64,000 nucleotides of DNA from Arthrobacter cupressi (GCF_900099975.1 NZ_FNEI01000008.1:1-64000); one strand, 5' to 3'. Positions 8,511 to 17,126 are shown, counted from the first letter of the stretch. Made by a program: numbers and translations. Notes: generated by a model from the letters alone, not told the origin.

Positions 8511-9488
8511 CTAAGGCTTTCCGGCGCCAAACCGGGCGCGGACCGCGGCGCCTGCGCACAGGACCACGGCAATCCCGCCGGCAACCGTCGTCCAGTCGAG
8601 TCGTTCGCCCAGCAGGAGGCCTGCCCAGCCGATGGTCATGACGGGCTGGACCAGCTGGACCTGGCTGACCCTCGCCATGGGGCCGGTGGCCAGGCCGCGG
8701 TACCAGGCGAAGAAGCCCAGGAACATGCTGACCACGCCAAGGTAGGCGAAGGAAGCCCACTGGGCCGGCGTGGCGGAGAGCGGTTGCTGGGCGGCGGAGA
8801 TGACCGCGAGCACGGCCATCAGGGGCGATACCAGGACCAGCGCCCAGGAAATCGTCTGCCACGCACCGAGTTCGCGGGCCAGCAACCCGCCTTCCGCGTA
8901 TCCGACCGCGCACGCGGCAACAGCGCCGAAAAGCAGCAGGTCCGTCCAATGCAAGGCGCCGATGCCGCCCGACCGGACGGCCGCGAAGCCGATCGCCGCC
9001 GCGGCGCCCGAACCGCTCGCCACCCAGAAGGAACGCGGCGGGCGTTCCGTGCCGCGGAGCACCGCCGTCATGGCGGTCACGGCCGGAAGCAGCGCGATGA
9101 CCACCGCACTGTGCCCCGCCGGCGCGCTGGTGAGGGCGAAGGACGTCAGGAACGGGAAGCCGACGACGACGCCGCCCGCCACCACCGCGAGGCGCCCCCA
9201 TTGCGCGCCGCGGGGGAGTCGTTGCCGGGTAAGTGCCAGCGCAGCCGCCGCAAGGAGGGCCGCCACCACGGCACGCCCCGACGCGATGAACAGCGGCGGC
9301 AGGCCGGCGACCGCAACCTTGGTGAAGGGAACGGTGAAGGAGAATGCCGCCACACCGAGGAGCCCCCACCACAGCCCGGATGCCGGTCGGCGCTCACGGC
9401 GGTCCGTGCGGGGATCCGGGATGGGCGATGTGCCCTTGGGCGGTATCGCAGTGACGGTAAGTACAGTAGCGCTACTATTGTATTTCAT
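8511..9488 (-). CDS. EamA-family drug/metabolite transporter
   Basis: A ten-helix EamA (DMT) permease of about 325 residues, beginning its first membrane segment at GLWWGLLGVAAFSF and ending with GAAVRARFGAGKP. Two EamA repeats are visible, the second starting near LLLFGAVAACAVGYAEGG. Substrates are often amino acids or metabolites exported or taken up. The start is uncertain: ATG at 9488 is the only conventional start near the first helix without running far into the divergent regulator gene, yet it has no Shine-Dalgarno and overlaps that gene's ATG by two bases. It is divergent from a MocR regulator, which often controls such a neighbour. Confidence 0.8.
   Translation of the reverse strand: MKYNSSATVLTVTAIPPKGTSPIPDPRTDRRERRPASGLWWGLLGVAAFSFTVPFTKVAVAGLPPLFIASGRAVVAALLAAAALALTRQRLPRGAQWGRLAVVAGGVVVGFPFLTSFALTSAPAGHSAVVIALLPAVTAMTAVLRGTERPPRSFWVASGSGAAAAIGFAAVRSGGIGALHWTDLLLFGAVAACAVGYAEGGLLARELGAWQTISWALVLVSPLMAVLAVISAAQQPLSATPAQWASFAYLGVVSMFLGFFAWYRGLATGPMARVSQVQLVQPVMTIGWAGLLLGERLDWTTVAGGIAVVLCAGAAVRARFGAGKP
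9451..9478 (+). promoter_or_regulatory. mocR promoter with overlapping palindrome
   Basis: GTGACG (9451) and TACTAT (9473), 16 bases apart, form a plausible promoter whose start point would fall at or next to the ATG at 9487, implying a leaderless mRNA. The perfect palindrome AGTAGCGCTACT (9465-9476) overlaps the -10 region and is a good candidate autoregulatory operator for the MocR protein. A TACAAT reading the other way (9477-9482) could serve the transporter. Confidence 0.5.
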
Positions 9489-10899
9489 GACCAACGATAG
9501 CAGTTCCCGGATCGTGGCGCGTCTCCGGGAGTGGGTCCTGGCGGCATCGCCGGGGTCCCGGTTGCCGTCCACCCGGGCGCTGGTGGCGGAGTACCAGGCC
9601 AGTCCGGTGACTGTGCAGAAGGCGCTGCGGACGCTGGACGCCCAGGGCCTGATCGAGAGCCGACCCGGAGTGGGTACGTTCGTGCGCGCCGTGCGGACTG
9701 CCCGGCCGGCGGACTATGGCTGGCAGACGGCGGCCCTGGGTACCCCGCCGGCGCACCTCAGGCCGCTGTCCGCGGCAATGCGCAGCGCGCCCAACGACGT
9801 GATCGCTTTCCACTCCGGCTACCCGGACCGGGAACTGCTGCCGGAACGCCTGGTCCGTGCGGCACTGGCCCGGGCGTCGCGCGGAGACGCAGCCTTGTTC
9901 CGCCCGCCAGCCGCCGGGCTGCCGGAGCTGCAGTCCTGGTTCGCGCAGGAACTCCGCGCTTCGACACCGTCGGGCACCAATCCGCCCAACCCCTCCGATG
10001 TGATCGTGCTGCCCGGAACCCAAAGCGGCCTCAGTTCCGTTTTCAGGGCGCTGGTCGCTGACGGGCAACCGCTGCTCATGGAGTCGCCGTCGTACTGGGG
10101 CGCGATCCTCGCTGCGTCGCAGGCCGGAGTCCGTGTGGTTCCGGTGCCGAGCGGTCCTGAGGGACCCGATCCTGAGGAGCTGGCGCGCGCCTTCCAGGAG
10201 AGCGGGGCCCGCCTGTTCTATGCCCAGCCCAACTACGCCAACCCGAGCGGTGCGCAGTGGTCTGCCCGGCGTGCCGAAGAAGTGCTGGAGGTGGTACGGC
10301 AGCACGGCGCCTTCCTGGTCGAGGACGACTGGGCCCACGACTTCGGCATCACCTCGGACGCCGAACCCCTTGCCGCCGGGGACGACTCGGGCCACGTGGT
10401 CTACCTGCGCTCGCTCACCAAGAGCGTGTCCCCGGCGATCAGGGTGGGCGCCGTTGTCGCCCGCGGGCCGGCCCGCGACCGGATCCTGGCCGCCCAGGGC
10501 GCCGAAGCGATGTACGTCAGCGGGCTCCTCCAGGCGGCGGCGCTCGATGTCGTCACGCAGCCCGGCTGGCACACCCACCTGCGCGGCCTCCGGCACCAGC
10601 TCCAGGCCCGCCGCGACCTGCTCGCCACCAGCCTGCGCGAACACATCCCACAGGCACACCTCGGGCTGCTGCCGAAAGGCGGGCTGAACCTGTGGGCGCG
10701 GCTGCCCGACGGGACGGACCTTGACCGGCTCACGCGGGACTGCGAGGCGGCCGGGGTCCTCATCGCCCCGGGCAACGAGTGGTTCCCCGCCGAGCCTGCC
10801 GGACCGTTTATCCGGCTCAACTACGCGGGGCCGAACCCGGGAGCGTTCCCGGAAGGCGCCCGGCTCATCGGCCGTGCCCTGGAGCAGGCACGGGCGTAG
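9487..10899 (+). CDS. MocR-type GntR regulator with aminotransferase domain
   Basis: A 470-residue MocR/PdxR-type regulator: a GntR winged helix at residues 5-65 (SRLPSTRALVAEYQASPVTV; SRPGVGTFV) fused to a fold-type I aminotransferase-like domain. The PLP site shows YAQPNYANPSG, VEDDWAHDFG and LRSLTKSVSPAIRVG with the presumptive Schiff-base lysine. Such proteins sense PLP or amino-acid-PLP adducts and regulate vitamin B6, GABA or transporter genes. Divergence from the EamA transporter suggests that gene is the target. ATG at 9487 follows no Shine-Dalgarno and may be leaderless. Confidence 0.9.
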   Translation: MTNDSSSRIVARLREWVLAASPGSRLPSTRALVAEYQASPVTVQKALRTLDAQGLIESRPGVGTFVRAVRTARPADYGWQTAALGTPPAHLRPLSAAMRSAPNDVIAFHSGYPDRELLPERLVRAALARASRGDAALFRPPAAGLPELQSWFAQELRASTPSGTNPPNPSDVIVLPGTQSGLSSVFRALVADGQPLLMESPSYWGAILAASQAGVRVVPVPSGPEGPDPEELARAFQESGARLFYAQPNYANPSGAQWSARRAEEVLEVVRQHGAFLVEDDWAHDFGITSDAEPLAAGDDSGHVVYLRSLTKSVSPAIRVGAVVARGPARDRILAAQGAEAMYVSGLLQAAALDVVTQPGWHTHLRGLRHQLQARRDLLATSLREHIPQAHLGLLPKGGLNLWARLPDGTDLDRLTRDCEAAGVLIAPGNEWFPAEPAGPFIRLNYAGPNPGAFPEGARLIGRALEQARA

Positions 10900-10922
10900 A
10901 AAACGGGGCGGCTGCCCAACCC

Positions 10923-10983
10923 AACGCGGGGTCAGTTACGGCCCATTCCGATCGCTCGGATGGGCCGCAACTGACCCCGCGTT
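10923..10983. repeat. 61-bp near-perfect inverted repeat (REP/terminator-like)
   Basis: Two arms (10923-10951 and 10956-10983) pair over 28 positions with one mismatch and one bulge around a 4-base loop. There is no T-run. It lies between the mocR stop and the next operon. It could act as a bidirectional terminator, but its size and regularity suggest a dispersed palindromic element. Confidence 0.8.
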
Positions 10984-11012
10984 TGCCTTGCGTCTCTCCG
11001 ATCCTTGTGCGA

Positions 11013-11046
11013 TTGAAGTTGATCGATTAGTGTTTTTATAGATCAA
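11013..11046 (+). promoter_or_regulatory. Promoter and operator candidate of the amino-sugar operon
   Basis: TTGAAG (11013) and TATAGA (11037) are spaced 18 bases apart in an AT-rich island. An inverted repeat TTGATC (11019-11024) with GATCAA (11041-11046) brackets the -10 region. The operon ends with a DeoR-family repressor, so this repeat is a reasonable operator for it. The site-regulator link is inference. Confidence 0.45.
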
Positions 11047-11094
11047 GAAACGTCAAAAGCGCCACACGGGGCGCGGACAGGAACGGTGCGTCCG

Positions 11095-12039
11095 ATGAGC
11101 AACACTGCCCTTGGTGCCTACATGGAAGAAGAGCTGGTTTCCCAGCCCGATGTCTGGCTCCGGGCCATTGCGCAGGCCGCGTCGGACAAGGCCGCGTCGG
11201 ACAGCGGGGCGGAGCGGCTGCTGCCCGCGGACGGCGAGCGGGTCGCCGTCGTCGGTTGCGGTACGTCCTGGTTCATGGCGCAAAGCTACGCCGCCGCCCG
11301 CGAGGCCGCCGGCAAGGGCGTCACGGACGCTTTCGCCGCGTCCGAGGCCTTCCTGAACCACAACAGCGCCGGCCGCCAGTACGACGCCGTTATCGCCATC
11401 ACCCGTTCCGGCACCACCACCGAGGTCATTGAGCTGCTGCAGGCCCTGCGCGGCAAGGTCCCCACGGTGGCGGTGATCGGCGATGTGGAATCTCCCGTTG
11501 CCACCCTCGCCGACGCCGTCGTCGGGCTGCCGTACGCAGATGAAAAGTCCGTGGTCCAGACCCGCTTCGCCACCACCGCCCTGGTCTACCTCCTTAGCAG
11601 CCTGGGCATGGAGTTCGGCGACGCCGTGGAGCAGGCCCGCACGGCGGTTACCGAGCCCGTGGCCCAGGACCTCGTGGAGGCCGAGCAGTTCACCTTCCTC
11701 GGCACCGGCTGGACCATCGGCCTCGCCCACGAGGCGGGGCTCAAGATGCGTGAGGCCGTGCAGGGCTGGACCGAGTCCTACCCGGCCATGGAATACCGGC
11801 ACGGGCCCATCTCGATCGCCGCCCCCGGGCGCGTCACGTGGCTCTTCGGCGAGCAGCCGGAGGGGCTGGACGCCGATATGGCGGCCACCGGCGCCCTGTA
11901 CATCAACACCGGCAAGCACCCACTGGCCGAGCTCGCCCGGGTCCACCGCGTCACCCTGGAACGTGCCCGCGCCCGCGGCCTGAACCCGGACCTGCCGCGC
12001 AACCTCACCCGCTCGGTCATCCTCGACACCACTGCCTAG
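11095..12039 (+). CDS. SIS-domain sugar isomerase/deaminase (AgaS-like)
   Basis: A 314-residue protein with two SIS (phosphosugar isomerase) domains: VAVVGCGTSWFMAQS and ITRSGTTTEVIELL in the first, FLGTGWTIGLAHEAGLKMREA and the substrate-loop segment YPAMEYRHGP in the second. AgaS-like members deaminate and isomerise galactosamine-6-phosphate to tagatose-6-phosphate; GlmS-like and FrlB-like relatives act on other amino sugars. The kinase, aldolase and DeoR genes behind it support an amino-sugar or tagatose route. ATG at 11095 has AGGAAC about 10 bases upstream; GTG at 11086 is too close to it. Confidence 0.8.
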   Translation: MSNTALGAYMEEELVSQPDVWLRAIAQAASDKAASDSGAERLLPADGERVAVVGCGTSWFMAQSYAAAREAAGKGVTDAFAASEAFLNHNSAGRQYDAVIAITRSGTTTEVIELLQALRGKVPTVAVIGDVESPVATLADAVVGLPYADEKSVVQTRFATTALVYLLSSLGMEFGDAVEQARTAVTEPVAQDLVEAEQFTFLGTGWTIGLAHEAGLKMREAVQGWTESYPAMEYRHGPISIAAPGRVTWLFGEQPEGLDADMAATGALYINTGKHPLAELARVHRVTLERARARGLNPDLPRNLTRSVILDTTA

Positions 12040-12046
12040 GCCCGTC

Positions 12047-13006
12047 ATGATTCTCGGAGCAGCTGGGGCGGCGGTGCTGGCCTTCGACGTCGGCGGCACC
12101 GACATGAAGGTGGGCCTCATTGACGCCGAGGGAAACGTCCTGGGCCTGCGCCGGGTCCGCACGCCGCGCGATCCCAACAGGCCCGCGGACGCCATCCTGG
12201 ACCGCGTGGCCGAACTGGCCCGCGAACTCGGGGCCGAATTCCCCGGCCACCCGGCCCGCGCCGCCGGGGTGATTGTTCCCGGAATCGTGGATCCGGAATC
12301 GGGTGTGGGCCTTTACTCGGCCAACCTCGGCTGGCGGAACTACCCCTTTACCGCGGAGGCCGAACGCCGGCTGGGTGTTCCGGTGGCTTTCGACCATGAC
12401 GTCCGCTCCGCCGCGGCGGTGGAGCATCACTACGGCGGCTCGCGGGAGTTCGACGACGTGGTGGTCATGGTGGTGGGCACCGGAATCGCCGCCGCCGTTT
12501 TCTCCGGTGGCAAGGCAGTGAGTGCCGGCGGTTTCGCCGGGGAGCTCGGCCACGCGCAGGTTCCCGATCCCGACGGCGGCGGAACCGCCATCCTGGAAGC
12601 CGTGGGCTCGGCCGGGGCTGTGGCGAAGCGCTACGCAGCCCATGCCGGGACCCCGGTGTCCGGCGCACGGGAGGTCCTGGAACGCGCCCGCGCCGGCGAA
12701 GACCTGGCGGCCAGGATTTGGGCCGACGCCGTGGACGCCCTCGCCTTCAGCATTTGCCAGTGCGTCAGCATCATCGGCACCGAAGCCGTGGTGATCGGCG
12801 GCGGACTGGCCGAGGCCGGCGAGGAACTGCTCGAACCGCTGCGCCAGCGGGTGGACCAGATGCTGGACTTCCACCGCCGTCCGGTGATCCTGCGCGCCCA
12901 GCTGGGCCAGGACGCCGGCCTGCTGGGGGCCGCCATGAACGCGCGGGCCCTCCTTGCCGAATCCCCCGACGCCGATGCTTCAGCCGCCACGGACGGTGCC
13001 GCATGA
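12047..13006 (+). CDS. ROK-family sugar kinase without the usual zinc cluster
   Basis: A 319-residue ROK protein with the ATP-binding motif FDVGGTDMKVG, VPGIVDPESG, catalytic FDHDVRSAA and GELGHAQVPD. It lacks the CxCGxxGCxE zinc cluster that normally follows the GELGH segment; DGGGTAILEAVGSAGA stands there instead. It has no N-terminal helix-turn-helix, so it is a kinase-type rather than repressor-type ROK. Position suggests phosphorylation of an amino sugar such as N-acetylgalactosamine or galactosamine. The start is ATG at 12047, 7 bases after the preceding gene. Confidence 0.8.
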   Translation: MILGAAGAAVLAFDVGGTDMKVGLIDAEGNVLGLRRVRTPRDPNRPADAILDRVAELARELGAEFPGHPARAAGVIVPGIVDPESGVGLYSANLGWRNYPFTAEAERRLGVPVAFDHDVRSAAAVEHHYGGSREFDDVVVMVVGTGIAAAVFSGGKAVSAGGFAGELGHAQVPDPDGGGTAILEAVGSAGAVAKRYAAHAGTPVSGAREVLERARAGEDLAARIWADAVDALAFSICQCVSIIGTEAVVIGGGLAEAGEELLEPLRQRVDQMLDFHRRPVILRAQLGQDAGLLGAAMNARALLAESPDADASAATDGAA

Positions 13007-13956
13007 AGCGGATCATCACCGTCACCCCGAACCCGGCCGTGGACCTCAGTTACCACGTGGCCGGAATCCGGCCCGGCGCCAGCCACCGCGTGACCGCGCC
13101 GCTCAGCCGTGCCGGCGGCAAGGGCCTGAACGTGGCCAGGGTGGCGCACCAGTTGGGCCACCGCGTCCTCGCCCTCGCCCCGTACGGCGGCGGTCCCGGC
13201 GCCGAATTCGCCGCCGAACTGGAAGCCAGCGGCGTTCCGCACACCCTGGTGCCCGTCGCCGGCCCGACCCGCCGCAGCATCGCCCTGGTGGACACGGTGG
13301 GCGGGGAAACCTCCATCTTCAACGAGGAAGGCAACCCCCTCGGGAGCAGCGAATGGCAGGCGCTGGCCGCCGTCGTCGTCGACGCCCTTTCCGCGCAGGG
13401 GGAGGATGCCCCGGGCGTCCTGGCCGCCTCCGGGAGCCTGCCGCCGGGCGCCCCCGCGGACTTCTACCCCGCCCTGGTGCGCCTGGCGCACGACGCCGGG
13501 ATCCCGGCAATCGTTGACACCTCCGGTCCCGGGATCCTCGCCGCAGCCGAGGCCGGGGCGGACCTGCTCAAACCGAACCACCACGAACTCGAAGAAGCCA
13601 CCGGGGAAGCGGACCTTGCCGCCGGGGCCTGGCGGCTGATCGGCCTCGGCGCCAAGACCGTGCTGGTCAGCGCCGGCGCCGAGGGCATGCTCGCCTTCAA
13701 CCACGCCACCCCGGACGGTTACTGGCGGGCCAGGCTGCCCGAAGCCCTCAGCGGCAACCCGACCGGCGCGGGGGACGCCGCCGTCGCCGCGGCCGCCACA
13801 GTGCTGGCAGACGGGGGCACGGATACCAGACAGCTCCTCCGCCGCGCCACGGCGTGGTCGGCCGCGGCCGTCCTGATGCCGGCGGCAGGGGAAATTTCGC
13901 CGCGCTACGCGGAACTCGAAGAACAACTCATCATCAGCTGGGAGGACAATCGGTGA
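13003..13956 (+). CDS. PfkB-family 1-phosphofructokinase/tagatose-6-phosphate kinase
   Basis: A 317-residue PfkB carbohydrate kinase. It has the hexose-phosphate kinase N-terminus TVTPNPAVDLSY, the GGKGLNVARV substrate-binding segment, KPNHHELEEATG and the anion-hole/catalytic motif NPTGAGDAAVA with the base Asp. FruK and LacC types share these features; beside a tagatose-type aldolase, phosphorylation of tagatose-6-phosphate to the 1,6-bisphosphate is the likely reaction. ATG at 13003 overlaps the ROK stop (ATGA), so translation is coupled. Confidence 0.85.
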   Translation: MKRIITVTPNPAVDLSYHVAGIRPGASHRVTAPLSRAGGKGLNVARVAHQLGHRVLALAPYGGGPGAEFAAELEASGVPHTLVPVAGPTRRSIALVDTVGGETSIFNEEGNPLGSSEWQALAAVVVDALSAQGEDAPGVLAASGSLPPGAPADFYPALVRLAHDAGIPAIVDTSGPGILAAAEAGADLLKPNHHELEEATGEADLAAGAWRLIGLGAKTVLVSAGAEGMLAFNHATPDGYWRARLPEALSGNPTGAGDAAVAAAATVLADGGTDTRQLLRRATAWSAAAVLMPAAGEISPRYAELEEQLIISWEDNR

Positions 13957-14792
13957 GCCTGGTCAATTCCCGGGAACTGATGGACGCCGCCGCCACGGCC
14001 GGCGTCGGGCAGGGCGCGTTCAACATCATCCACCTCGAAACAGCCGAGGGCCTGGTGGCCGGGGCCGAAGCGGCAGGGGTGCCGGTGATCCTGCAGATCT
14101 CGGAAAACTGCGTCAAGTTCCACGGCGGCCTGGAGCCCCTGGCCCGCGGCGCCCTGGCGATCGCCCGGAACGCCTCCGTGCCCGTGGCGCTGCATCTGGA
14201 CCACGCCGAATCCGAGGAGCTGGCCCTGCAGGCGGTGGATCTCGGCTTCGGGTCCGTGATGTACGACGGTGCGCACCTGCCCTACGCCGACAACGTCGAA
14301 GCCACCCGCCGTGTGGCCGGCTACGCCCACGAACGCGGGGTCTACGTCGAGGCCGAACTGGGCAAGGTGGGCGGCAAGGACGGAGCCCACGCACCCGGCG
14401 TCCGGACGGATCCCGGGGAAGCCCGGGACTTCGTGGCGGCTACCGGCGTCGATGCCCTGGCGGTCGCCGTCGGCTCCTCGCATGCCATGACCGAACGCAG
14501 CGCGCGCCTGGACCTGGAACTGATCTCGCGGCTCAAGGACGCGGTGCAACTGCCGCTGGTGCTGCACGGTTCTTCGGGCGTAGCAGACGAGACGCTGGTG
14601 GCGGCGATCCGGGCCGGTATGACTAAGATCAACGTATCCACACACTTGAACGGCTTCTTCACGCGTGCTGTCCGGGAGTTCCTGGACGCCAATCCCGCGG
14701 TGGTGGATTCCCGCAAGTACATCGCGGCGGGCCGCGATGCCCTGGTGGTGGAAACTGCCCGCTTGCTGACGTTGTTCGCGAAAGTGAACTAG
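13953..14792 (+). CDS. Class II tagatose/fructose-bisphosphate aldolase
   Basis: A zinc-dependent class II aldolase of 279 residues, closest in layout to GatY/KbaY/AgaY enzymes that split tagatose-1,6-bisphosphate into glyceraldehyde-3-phosphate and dihydroxyacetone phosphate. Visible: LHLDHAES (catalytic Asp and zinc His), GFGSVMYDGAHL, VEAELGKVGG, LHGSSGV and a phosphate-binding KINVSTHLN. GTG at 13953 has GGAGG 7 bases upstream and overlaps the kinase stop by four bases. It is the fourth gene of the operon. Confidence 0.88.
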   Translation: MSLVNSRELMDAAATAGVGQGAFNIIHLETAEGLVAGAEAAGVPVILQISENCVKFHGGLEPLARGALAIARNASVPVALHLDHAESEELALQAVDLGFGSVMYDGAHLPYADNVEATRRVAGYAHERGVYVEAELGKVGGKDGAHAPGVRTDPGEARDFVAATGVDALAVAVGSSHAMTERSARLDLELISRLKDAVQLPLVLHGSSGVADETLVAAIRAGMTKINVSTHLNGFFTRAVREFLDANPAVVDSRKYIAAGRDALVVETARLLTLFAKVN

Positions 14793-14815
14793 AAACCGCC
14801 TTCGGAAGGTTCGTG

Positions 14816-15607
14816 ATGACCCGCACAGATCGGCTGACTGCCATCCTCGATCTCCTCGCCGAGTCGGGGCATGTCGAAGTGGAGGACATCGTGTCCCGCC
14901 TGGGGGTCTCCCCGGCCACCGCGCGGCGCGACCTGGACAGCCTGGCCAAGCAACGGCTGCTCAGCCGCACCCGCGGCGGTGCCACCAAGGGCGCCGTCGC
15001 CTACGACCTGCCCGGCCGCTACAACCGCGACGATCACGCCGAGGCCAAGCAGCGGATCGCACTGGCCGCCTCCGAGCTGATTGGCCCGGGTGCGGTGGTG
15101 GGCCTGAGCGGCGGCACCACCAGCACGGCCCTGGCCCAGGTGCTCTCCACCCGCGAGGATCTGAACGCGCCCTCCAACCGGCCGATGCTGACGGTGGTCA
15201 CCAATGCCATCAACATCGCCACCCAGCTGGCTGTGCGCCCCAACATCAAGATCATGGTCACCGGCGGCATCCTGAACCCCCGCTCCTACGAACTGGTGGG
15301 CCCCTACACGGACGTGATCATGCAGAAGGTCGCGCTGGACTTCGCCTTCATCGGCGTCAACGGCGTGGATCCGAAGATCGGGCCAACCATCACCGATGAA
15401 GGCGAAGCCATGGTGAACTCCGCCATGGCACGTCGCGCCACTGCGTCCTACGTGCTGGCGGACTCCAGCAAGATCGGCAAGCGCTCCTTCGCCACCATGG
15501 CCGGGTACGAGTTCAAGCGGCTCATCACGGACAGCGGCATCAAGCCTGCGGACAAGGCCGCCTTCGAAGCCGCCGGAACCGAAGTGACGGTCGCCGAACT
15601 CGACTGA
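14816..15607 (+). CDS. DeoR-family transcriptional regulator
   Basis: A 263-residue DeoR/GlpR-type regulator. The winged helix at residues 5-60 includes SRLGVSPATARRDLDSLA, the standard DeoR recognition helix. The C-terminal sugar-phosphate sensor has GLSGGTTSTALAQVL, ITDEGEAMVNSAMARRA and ADSSKIGK. It closes the sugar operon (24 bases after the aldolase) and probably represses it until a phosphorylated sugar binds, as AgaR does. ATG at 14816 has GGAAGG 6 bases upstream. Confidence 0.9.
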   Translation: MTRTDRLTAILDLLAESGHVEVEDIVSRLGVSPATARRDLDSLAKQRLLSRTRGGATKGAVAYDLPGRYNRDDHAEAKQRIALAASELIGPGAVVGLSGGTTSTALAQVLSTREDLNAPSNRPMLTVVTNAINIATQLAVRPNIKIMVTGGILNPRSYELVGPYTDVIMQKVALDFAFIGVNGVDPKIGPTITDEGEAMVNSAMARRATASYVLADSSKIGKRSFATMAGYEFKRLITDSGIKPADKAAFEAAGTEVTVAELD

Positions 15608-15616
15608 GGCGGCAGT

Positions 15617-16297
15617 CTAGAAAATCACCGGCGGGGCGTCCACCACGGTTTCGTCCACGCGGCGTTGGACCCACTGGGTGAAGGGCACGTCGAGGTCGTA
15701 TTTGCCCGCCGAGTTGCGGACCAGCGTCCGCAGCTCGGCGTTGCCCGGATTGTTGAGGGATTCGAAGTACTCAACGGACCAGTGAAACCAGCGCATGCAG
15801 AACAGCCGCATGGTCAGGCCGTGTGTGACCAGCAGGGTGTTCGGTGCGTAGTCCGGCTTTTCCCAGTGCCGGTACAGCGTTTCCATGAAGGAAGAGACCC
15901 GGTCGTAGACATCGGATCCGGATTCGCCTTCCCGGAACCGGTAGAAGAAGTGCCCGTACAGGTTCCGCAGTTCTTTCTGGTCCTCGATTTCGCCGGCGAT
16001 CTGGAAGTTGGCCCAGTCCTGCTCGCGCAGCCGCGGCTCCTCGATCACCCGCTCCGTCAGCCCGTCGAGCTGCAGGGCCTCCAGCGTCTGGTAGGCCCGC
16101 AGGTACGGCGAGACATACACGCACAGTTGTTCGCCGTCGAGCTTCCGGCGCAGTTCTTCCCCGGTGCGCCTGGCCTGCTCCACGCCCCGGTCGGTCAGCG
16201 GGATCCGGTAGTCCGGCACGCGGTTGTAAATCGAGGTGTCCACGTTCGCGGCCGACTGGCCGTGCCGGACCATGAAGATACGTGCAGGCGCGCTCAT
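15617..16297 (-). CDS. Histidine phosphatase family protein
   Basis: A 226-residue phosphoglycerate-mutase-fold phosphatase. FMVRHGQSAAN carries the phospho-accepting His (RHG). The second Arg/Glu region follows in LREQDWANFQ and EGESGSDVYDRV, and VTHGLTMRLF provides the second active-site His. It is probably a broad phosphatase rather than a glycolytic mutase; the substrate is unknown. ATG at 16297 gives the conserved MSAPARIF start; ATG at 16309 is possible. It is convergent with the DeoR gene and divergent from the CPBP gene. Confidence 0.85.
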   Translation of the reverse strand: MSAPARIFMVRHGQSAANVDTSIYNRVPDYRIPLTDRGVEQARRTGEELRRKLDGEQLCVYVSPYLRAYQTLEALQLDGLTERVIEEPRLREQDWANFQIAGEIEDQKELRNLYGHFFYRFREGESGSDVYDRVSSFMETLYRHWEKPDYAPNTLLVTHGLTMRLFCMRWFHWSVEYFESLNNPGNAELRTLVRNSAGKYDLDVPFTQWVQRRVDETVVDAPPVIF

Positions 16298-16346
16298 CCC
16301 ACCAAGCATAGGCAAACACCCAGGAAAATGAGGGCAAGATAGGACC

Positions 16347-17126
16347 ATGCTTGTTGCCTCCACACGCCGCCTGCGCGCCGAAGTGCTGATAGTTCTGGGC
16401 CTGTCCCTGGGCCAGTCGGCGGTGTACTCGGTGGTGCAGCTGCTGGACAAGATGAGCCGGGCACCGTTGGCCCAGGGAACCTCCACCCTGAACGCCTCCC
16501 GCAACACCCGCGAGTACTTCGACCTCACCTACCAGCTGCTGGACATCATCTTTGCCCTGGTCCCGGTGGTGCTGGTGTTCTACTTCCTTTCGCTGCACCG
16601 TGACCCTTCATTCCGCGGGCCCTCGGAAAGTGAGTCCGGCTTCCAACGCCTCGGCTTCACCCTGGCACGGCCGCGCCGGGACCTCCTGCAGGGACTGGGC
16701 CTGGCGGCCCTCATCGGCATTCCGTCGCTGGCGCTTTATGCGGCGGGCAGGGCCATGGGAATCACGACGGCGATCATCCCCAGCGCGCTCGACGCCTACT
16801 GGTGGACGGTGCCGGTGCTGATCCTCTCCGCGGTGCGGCACGCGATTGTCGAGGAAGTGATCGTGGTGGGCTACCTGCTGGACCGCTTCGGCAAGTTCGG
16901 CTGGAGCACGCCGCTGGCCATCGGTCTGAGCGCACTCCTGCGCGGCAGCTACCACCTGTACCAGGGCTTCGGCCCGTTCATCGGGAACGCGGTCATGGGG
17001 CTGGTGTTCGGCTGGGTGTACAGCCGCACCCGGAGGGTCATGCCGCTGGTGGTGGCCCACGCGCTGCTGGACATTGTGGCCTTTGTCGGCTTCAGCCTCT
17101 TTGGCAAGGCCGTCGGCCTGGGCTAA
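16347..17126 (+). CDS. CPBP-family intramembrane metalloprotease
   Basis: A 259-residue polytopic membrane protein of the CAAX-protease/bacteriocin-processing (Abi) family. About six to eight hydrophobic segments are visible. The glutamate pair of motif 1 is present in AIVEEVIVVGYL, but the Arg of the usual EExxxR is replaced. Motif 2 has HLYQGF, and the late motif is VVAHALLDIV. Family members cleave within the membrane, and the target here is unknown. ATG at 16347 lies 49 bases from the divergent phosphatase start. Confidence 0.8.
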   Translation: MLVASTRRLRAEVLIVLGLSLGQSAVYSVVQLLDKMSRAPLAQGTSTLNASRNTREYFDLTYQLLDIIFALVPVVLVFYFLSLHRDPSFRGPSESESGFQRLGFTLARPRRDLLQGLGLAALIGIPSLALYAAGRAMGITTAIIPSALDAYWWTVPVLILSAVRHAIVEEVIVVGYLLDRFGKFGWSTPLAIGLSALLRGSYHLYQGFGPFIGNAVMGLVFGWVYSRTRRVMPLVVAHALLDIVAFVGFSLFGKAVGLG

